Positions 58,434-64,000 of a DNA stretch of 64,000 nt are shown piece after piece. The position numbers and the translations under genes are program-made. Under the pieces are notes generated by a model. The model made no database searches and was not told the DNA's origin. It was given only the letters and a program-made list of their open reading frames with translations. Within the stretch, counting starts at the first letter, position 1. The number at the start of each line of letters is the position of its first letter. The DNA comes from Rhizomys pruinosus (lineage: Eukaryota > Chordata > Mammalia > Rodentia > Spalacidae): the NCBI GenBank assembly GCA_009823505.1, contig VZQC01003076.1, forward strand, positions 2,829,001 through 2,893,000. Reading direction: 5' to 3'.

Positions 58434-58688
58434 GGGCTGGAGAGATGGCCTAGCGGTTAAGAGCGCCGACCGCTCTTGCAGAGGACCCGGGTTCGATCCC
58501 CAGCACCCACATGGCAGCCGAGAGCCGTCTGAAACTCCAGTTCCAGGAGAACTCCAGTTCCAGGGGAATCCGACACCCTCTTCTGACCTCCGCGGCATTG
58601 CACGACACGGGTGCACAAACCTGCATGCAGACAGTACATTGATACACATACCGAAATAAATAAAATAAAAAAAAAATTAAAAAAAAAA
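58434..58688 (+). repeat. B2 SINE, youngest-looking copy, 18-bp perfect TSD
   Basis: A box TGGCCTAGCGGTTAAG and B box GGTTCGATCCC are intact, followed by the tandem CTCCAGTTCCAGGAGAA/CTCCAGTTCCAGGGGAA, many CpGs and an A-rich tail. GAAAATGTGTGCCATTCT occurs at 58416-58433 and 58689-58706. Preserved CpGs and perfect flanks point to a recent insertion. B2 RNA is made by RNA polymerase III. Confidence 0.97.
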
Positions 58689-58706
58689 GAAAATGTGTGC
58701 CATTCT

Positions 58707-58985
58707 TTTTAAGTTCTTAGCTGCCTTTCATTGATTAGTCCAGGAGCTTTCTCCCTCACTCAGCCACTTGGCTTCCACTACCATACTCAACTGATGGTCT
58801 CTGTCTTAGAACATGGAGAAGTATATTTTTCTTTCATTGTTTTACCAAATTCTGAACCTGAGTGTGAGAAAGATTCCTTGTCTCTTCCTCAGAGTCTTTA
58901 ACTGACTCCATTATCTGTACATTTCGCTGTTGATAGTTTTAAAAGAGGATAAAAATGTAATTATGACAAAAAAACCAAGTGACCC
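58707..58985. other. No feature seen
   Basis: Unique spacer. Confidence 0.4.
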
Positions 58986-59095
58986 CTGAGAACCAGATCC
59001 TCAACTGACCTAGAGAAAACAAAAACCTTGGTTAATCTGGGCTTAACTGTGTGGCTTTAAACATCCAAAAGGAAAGGAAAGTATAACCAGAAATT
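58986..59095 (+). repeat. Unassigned repeat block Y, copy 1
   Basis: CTGAGAACCAGATCCTCAAC through AAGTATAACCAGAAAT matches 60424-60527, sharing AAAACAAAAACCTTGGTTAATC. Confidence 0.78.
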
Positions 59096-59560
59096 TTGTT
59101 AGTGTGACTGAAAAGGGTATCACTGTGAAAGCTGTCGGTCCGTGAAGAGAAACAGACTGAACAGACCGGAGCCCAGGATGACAGCTCCAAAGAAATTGGA
59201 CTGTTTTCTTCTCACCCATTTGTGCCCCTTTCCCAAAGGCTAGGGAACAAACTGCGGAAGAGGAGGCGTGGTAGATTGTGAGGGCTGTGGAGAGATAGGG
59301 GTGAATTATGAGACTATAGGAATATAGTCTGGACACCTGATTGATCAACATGCCTGTGCATACAAGCTTCTCCAACTGGACTATGGGAACCTTGGGTTGT
59401 TCGAAATTTGGACATAGATACTTGCAAAATGCACCAATTGCTTGATTGTAAGACATACTGAGTAACATCATTGTTATCTGCAAACAACTGTGTCATTGTA
59501 TTGTAAAATCCCTTAAAAATAAAAAAAAATTAAAAAAAAAAAAAGAAAAAAAGAAATAAA
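59096..59560 (+). repeat. Unassigned sequence ending in short-type L1 3' UTR module
   Basis: 59096-59400 is not recognised. From about 59430, CACCAATTGCTTGATTGTAAG, then CTGCAAACAACTGTGTCATTG and CCCTTAAAAATAAAAAAAAA match the L1-C 3' end. A 146-codon minus frame across this is not credible. Confidence 0.65.
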
Positions 59561-59669
59561 TTTAAAAAAAATCATTTCAAAGGCTAAAGTAATCCTATGA
59601 AGGAAAGTAAGAATCATGAAGCCAGAAGTCTAAGAGCAGGGAGGGTATTATGCTACTTTGTGGTAACAT

Positions 59670-59889
59670 TTTTAAAAAATTTTATTTATTATGTTTATTT
59701 TACGTGTATGAGTGTATGTAGGTAGGTGTACCTGGGTCATGCTATGCCCACGGAGGTCAGAACAGGGCATCAGATCCCCTGGAACTAGAGTTCAGACAGT
59801 TGTTAGCCACCATGTGGGTGCTGGGAATTGAATTCGGGTCCTCCACAGGAGCAGTCAGTGGTTTTAACTACTGAGCCCTCTCTACAACC
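59670..59889 (-). repeat. B2 SINE, older
   Basis: TTTTATTTATTATGTTTATTTTACG start, CCTGGAACTAGAGTTCAGAC, GGGAATTGAATTCGGGTCC, AACTACTGAGCCCTCTCTAC. Confidence 0.88.
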
Positions 59890-60049
59890 ACTATGGCAGC
59901 ATTTTAAAAATATTGGCATTGTATGGCAGAGTTCAGGAAGTCAGGTGGGGTGGGGGCATGGAAAAGGAAGTGACTCTAAATTCGATTGAGAAATGATGTA
60001 TGATGTATGGAAAAGTTTAATAACAATAAAAATTAATAAATTAAAAAAA

Positions 60050-60265
60050 AAGTATCAGGCTGGCGTAACTTAGCCTTTCTGGATGCTTAACGACCATACT
60101 TATTAAGGCCCATAGCAATTTGGCTGAGGGTCCTAAGGGATAACTTTGTTCCTTGCCCTCAGAGGTCAACTAAGTCCCAGGGGATTATGCATGGGGGCAT
60201 CTCTTGAAATGTCCTGCAAATGTGAGTCACCAGTCTTCCTGTGCAGGGAGGTCTTGGAGATCCAC
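60050..60265 (+). repeat. Unassigned repeat block X, copy 2
   Basis: Matches 22240-22450 (TTAGCCTTTCTGGATG; GAGGTCAACTAAGTCC; GAGTCACCAGTCTTCCTG). Confidence 0.75.
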
Positions 60266-60423
60266 TAATGGGACTTCAGCCAGTGTCCAGTCTATAAAAA
60301 AGAAAGTCTGTTCATGCTGCAAAGAGGGAAGCCTGGTCTAGCAGGACCTGACTTTGTCCTCAAGTGAATGGAACTGGTAAATGAGAAGCCAAAAGGAGCC
60401 AGGGGCTCCCTCCCCCCAAAAAA
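60266..60423. other. Unassigned spacer in mosaic repeat
   Basis: No match elsewhere in the window. Confidence 0.35.
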
Positions 60424-60535
60424 CCTGAGGACCAGATCTTCAACTGACCTTGAGAAAACAAAAACCTTGGTTAATCTGGCCTAACAGTGTGGCCTTAAGT
60501 GTCCAAAAGGAAAATATAACTAGAAATAAATAATT
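60424..60535 (+). repeat. Unassigned repeat block Y, copy 2
   Basis: Matches 58986-59095. Confidence 0.78.
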
Positions 60536-60599
60536 AGTAAGGCCTGATAAATTGTACTTCAGGTATAAAACTTAAGCTCTTAGTAAAAAGACAAAAAAT

Positions 60600-61350
60600 A
60601 AAAAAAGAGCACAGTTGTTTTGCCTGTCTTACTGGCAGGTACAGCTACCCTGAGGCTGCCACTGCTTTTGCCATCCTTCAGAGACATGAGACACAGCTTT
60701 TCAACCTTCCAATTCGGACTGAAGACTCATGTCTCTCCAAGAATCCTCCAAACCTTCAGTGCCAGATGGGGACTGCTGAGACATCCAGCTTGTGGACTGA
60801 GCTACTACTGGGGTTTCAGCCTCTTCAGAGTATTGATTGCCATTGTTGGACTACCCAGGCTGTATCATGGAGACAAGTACAGGAAGATCAAGACAGGATG
60901 TGGTATTTGCTGGACCTCATTTGGTGACCATGGGAAGGGAAAATCCCTGTGTGAAGCACAAGGGCAGGACTGATGGTTGTTTGGGCTTGCCAAGGAGGAG
61001 ACTTCAATCGTGACATCTTTCAGCCTAATAAAAAAAAGAAATCATAAACTGAAGATGCTAAAAGATATATGTGGCATGCATATATGTATATTTTGGAGTG
61101 ATGCAAATTGGAAGGAGGAACAATAACAACAACCAAAGACTGGGTCAAAGAACTGACTGAAATGGTGAACTTCTGCTCAAAACAGTAAACTTCTGCATCA
61201 AAAACTTTAAAAGAGACAGAGAAAAAGATGAAAAACATGTTTGGCAGACTGCATGAGCTCTGGTGGGGTGGGGGGCAGGGAGGGGAGGATGGTTTAGATT
61301 TGATTGGAAATATTGTATGAAATGCACAAAGCTTCAATAAAAATTTGCAT
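60600..61350 (+). repeat. Mosaic repeat blocks Z and W ending in L1-type 3' UTR
   Basis: 60600-60900 (Z) is a non-coding block with phrases such as CCTGAGGCTGCCACTGCTTTTGCC and TGGGGACTGCTGAGACATCC that look like an interspersed rodent repeat. 60900-61350 (W) matches 21215-21690 and the L1-A 3' UTR core (AAAGAACTGACTGAAATGGTG, CTTCTGCTCAAAACAG). It ends CTTCAATAAAAATTTGC. The 117-codon frame at 60620 is an accident of this repeat. Confidence 0.7.
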
Positions 61351-62438
61351 TGAAAAAAATGTAACTATGAACCTAAAAGGTAAAGGGTGAAGAATTCAGG
61401 TGATTTAAACTTCATGTTGATAAATGTACAAAAATGCTTTCACTCAGAGGAGGAAAAGTCCATTTGTTTAGAGCCTGTATTCCAAGTTTATCAGTCCTTC
61501 AGTGGGGGTGTTTGTAGCATAGGCTGTGGGGAGGTCTCAGCCCTACCAGGACTTGGGAGCACAACAAAGGAACCGGGGGGGGGGGGTCTTTTGCTCAGCT
61601 TTTCTCAGTGCTCTGATGGGCATGATCCAGAATATTCCAAGTGACAAAGCCTACCACAGGTGGGCAGTGTTCCCCAACCCTGGGAGCCTCAGTCCCAGGA
61701 ATCCTTGCACGAGGCAAGAATGGTCCTGAGAGCCCCTGAGACATCACTGAGATTGGCAGACAGTGCTTGAAGCTTGGTCCCTTCCCATCAGACCTCCTTC
61801 CTATTGACTTGGAATGACAAGAGCCGCAGCGCCTCCCCCTCCCTCCCCGGTGCCTTCAGACTTGGCTGTGAAAGCCAACCCAGGAGAAGAAGGAAACATC
61901 ATCCCAACCTGAAAGAATAGACTCTGATGCCTATTTCATTTTATTTTGAGTTTTTAGTTTGAATAATTTATCTTTCTTTTCATACTTGTGCTTTTGTGCT
62001 TTAGGTGTTCACCTGTGTTCACCTCTTACCTCACCTGAATAGGGTTTTAGGACAATGTTTTCTTTGTCTGAACTCACTCTATAATATTTACCCTTTTATT
62101 TATTTTCCTTCTCACTTTACTCCCTCCTCGTTTCACCACTTACATAGCAAATATCTTACTTCTAAATGCTATAAGCTAGATTTTCCACAATCTGTGGTGC
62201 TGTCTCTTAGCCTTATCAGGGACACGGCTAAGGGCCCAAGTGTCCTCTACTACAAGTTAGCTCCAGGGTTGCTGTCAAATCCTTATATCTGTCCTGCAGT
62301 TCTCTTCACTCTGAGTAACATTAAAGAATGTAAATACACGTGAAGAGAACACACTGGAAGGACTCACATAAAATAAAGATAAGGAGCAGGAACAGGGCAG
62401 CACGGAAGCTAGAGGACACATCCAGCCCAACAGCAAAG
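61351..62438. other. Unique DNA, no gene seen
   Basis: A G12 run at about 61577-61588. Frames up to 112 codons without family resemblance. Confidence 0.4.
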
Positions 62439-62484
<46 letters not shown>

Positions 62485-62496
62485 ACACACACACAA
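62439..62496. repeat. (CA)n microsatellite
   Basis: About 28 CA units with one TA interruption. Confidence 0.95.
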
Positions 62497-62745
62497 ATGT
62501 GAGAAAAGAAGGCACTGCTCTACCCACAGGTTCACAGCATTTCAATATGAGGAAACAATAATGGGCCAGCTGAGACTCAGAGAAGGACTTCATTCTGAGT
62601 CATACTTTAAGAAAGGAGCAGGGGCCGTAAGCAGATGAAAGTCTGGCCTGAGGAGACCAACTCAGTATCCAGACTGTTGTCTCGGTTAGCAAAGTGGATG
62701 AAATTGCCAGTAATTTGGAGGAGAAATTAAAAATTAACCCTCTGG
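62497..62745. other. No feature seen
   Basis: Unique spacer. Confidence 0.4.
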
Positions 62746-62965
62746 GACCCAGGGATATTGCTCAGTGGTTAACAGCACTGGCTGCTTTCACAGAGAACTG
62801 AGGTTTGGTTCCCAACACCCACATGATGGCTAACCATCATCCATAACTCCAGTTCTGGGGGATCCAACGCCCTCTTCTGATTTCTGTGGGCATTGCAGGA
62901 TATGGGTGCACATACATACATGCAGGTAATAGACTCATAGACATAAAATAAAAATAACAAATAAA
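62746..62965 (+). repeat. B2 SINE, older
   Basis: GGGACCCAGGGATATTGCTCAG, GGTTTGGTTCCCAACACCCACATG, GCCCTCTTCTGATTTCTG, then an AAAATAAAAATAACAAATAAAA tail. Confidence 0.87.
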
Positions 62966-63004
62966 ATATTTTTAAATAGAAAATAGATTTTGCTCGAAGA
63001 GTAG

Positions 63005-63247
63005 AGAGCATTCACCATTTAAACATTTATTTTAGTGCGTGTATATTTGTGTGTGTGTGTGTGTGTGTGTTCCTGTTTGTATGTCTACATGTAAGTGTAG
63101 GCAACTATGGGGGCAAGAAGATAAGTATTAGTTCTCCTGGAGCCAGAGTTACAGAAGGCTGTGAGGCACCTGTGGATGTTGGGACCCAAACTTGGATCCT
63201 CTAGAAGAGCAATACATGATCTTAACTGCTGAACCATCTTACGCCCT
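63005..63247 (-). repeat. Diverged B2-like SINE with (GT)n
   Basis: TTTATTTTAGTGCGTGTATATTTG, (GT)n at 63050-63070, GTTCTCCTGGAGCCAGAGTTACAG, GATCTTAACTGCTGAACCATCTTACGCCC. Confidence 0.75.
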
Positions 63248-63495
63248 GGGTAAAATCACTTTTAAAGGAACATGACAAATATTTTCTTTGTTTAGCATCT
63301 TTCTTTCCACTTGACATACTGTTTTTGCATCTATACCATTTAATGACATTCTAAGTACAAGTCTCCACACACACACAGCTTCATTTTCTTCACTGTCAAT
63401 TTTCCAGTGTCAATTGCAACCACCCCCGAATTAAATGGCAAATTAAAATATAAGCTATTTCTAAGATTTAGATAGCTTAAAAATATTTGCTCTAT
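63248..63495. other. No feature seen
   Basis: AT-rich unique spacer. Confidence 0.4.
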
Positions 63496-63752
63496 TTTTT
63501 TTTAATTTTTTTTATTAATTTTTATTTATTTATGTATGTGTATGAATGTACAGTCTGCATGCAAGTTTGTGCACCCGTGTCGTGCAATGCCGCGGAGGTC
63601 AGAAGAGGGTCTCGGATTCCCCTGGAACTGGAGTTCTCCTGGAATTGGAGTTACAGACGGTTCTCAGCCGCCATGTGGGTGCTGGGGATCGAACCCGGGT
63701 CCTCTGTAAGAGCGGTCGGCGCTCTTAACCGCTAGGCCATCTCTCCAGCCCC
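63496..63752 (-). repeat. B2 SINE, young subfamily
   Basis: Nearly identical in body to 58434-58688, reversed. Internal duplication present (GGAACTGGAGTTCTCCTGGAATTGGAGTTAC). CpGs mostly kept. Low-complexity T/A flanks prevent a clear duplication call. Confidence 0.95.
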
Positions 63753-63774
63753 AAATTTTTTTTAAATCATCTGT

Positions 63775-63915
63775 TTGTATGCAGGTATGTGAAATGAGCT
63801 CAGGTGCCCACCAAGGCCAGAAGAGGGTATCAGAGGCCCTGGAGCCTGAGTTACAGCTAGGAACTGAACTTGGACCTCTGCAAGAACACCAAGTGCTCTT
63901 GCTGAACCATTTCTC
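63775..63915 (-). repeat. Degenerate B2-like SINE
   Basis: TATGCAGGTATGTGAAATGAG, GGCCAGAAGAGGGTATCAGAGGCCCTGGAGCC, GGAACTGAACTTGGACCTCTGCAAGA, TGCTGAACCATTTCTC. The last 85 bases of the window have no recognised feature. Confidence 0.7.
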
Positions 63916-64000
63916 TTTTATACTAAATGTATATAATTATTTGTCAATAGTTAATGATGTTAGTTTCTTCTGAACCTACTGTATAAATTAAGCTTCATCC

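Noticed and set aside
58434..58688. tRNA gene (A box and B box are clear)
   Set aside because: The boxes belong to the tRNA-derived head of a B2 SINE; there is no cloverleaf continuing into a mature tRNA, and it has an A-tail and a target duplication.
59043..59483. 146-codon minus-strand frame
   Set aside because: It overlaps repeat block Y and an L1 3' UTR module on the opposite strand and has no family resemblance.
60620..60973. 117-codon frame as a small protein
   Set aside because: It lies wholly in an interspersed repeat block (Z/W) whose other copy at 21215 does not keep the frame.

Overview
The window looks like non-genic nuclear DNA from a muroid rodent. The evidence is the repeat content: B1 (7SL-derived) and B2 (tRNA-derived) SINEs throughout, rodent-type LINE-1 elements, long CA/GT microsatellites, and a U6 snRNA-like copy. 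The young B2 copies differ from the Mus and Rattus consensus as I remember it: they carry an internal tandem duplication and a strong B box. That makes a cricetid-like species more likely than a house mouse, but this is inference. I found no convincing multi-exon host gene.

Layout. 1-1345 is flank with no recognised feature. 1350-23510 reads as one very old endogenous retrovirus blown up by nested insertions. It has a 5' LTR (1350-1676), a proline-type primer binding site (1680-1697), a splice-donor-like site, a purine-rich stretch before the 3' LTR (23186-23510), and a 4-bp ATCC target duplication on both sides. No gag, pol or env reading frame is left. Inside it lies a stack of same-strand L1 elements. 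L1-A (about 2500-7615) has a broken, 5'-truncated ORF1 but an uninterrupted 1277-codon ORF2 at 3477-7310. It is followed by a truncated L1-B, then L1-C with a 5' leader and decayed ORF1 and ORF2. Two single N characters (10179, 12530) bracket an L1 fragment, and 12531-15025 repeats 7684-10178 almost perfectly. I read this as a probable false duplication in the assembly, so copy number here should not be trusted.

23511-42100 is ordinary SINE-rich intergenic DNA with a near-perfect U6 copy at 30258-30364, two families of roughly 0.35-0.45 kb interspersed repeats (called R1 and R2 here), and old L1 pieces. 42110-43675 is a 15-bp-unit minisatellite of about 104 copies, the most distinctive single-copy structure in the window. 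43676-46630 holds an R1 copy split by a B2, and a possible protein-derived pseudogene on the minus strand (46028-46520). 46950-50620 is an old minus-strand L1 that keeps its leader, ORF1 and endonuclease end but lacks the reverse-transcriptase half; it has been hit by B1, B2 and a second L1. 51621-53415 is an L1 with a textbook 5' inversion. 53416-64000 is unique DNA with six or seven B2 copies, one of them (58434-58688) with an 18-bp perfect target duplication, and a mosaic repeat around 58986-61350 that shares blocks with 21215-22450.

How parts work together: the only uninterrupted long protein-coding frame is L1 ORF2p (endonuclease, reverse transcriptase, Cys-rich end). The B1 and B2 copies and the U6-like copy are the kind of RNA that such L1 machinery mobilises. 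I did not find a previously undescribed protein system. The items best worth checking are the minisatellite, the duplicated block bounded by N, the nested provirus, and the young B2 subfamily.
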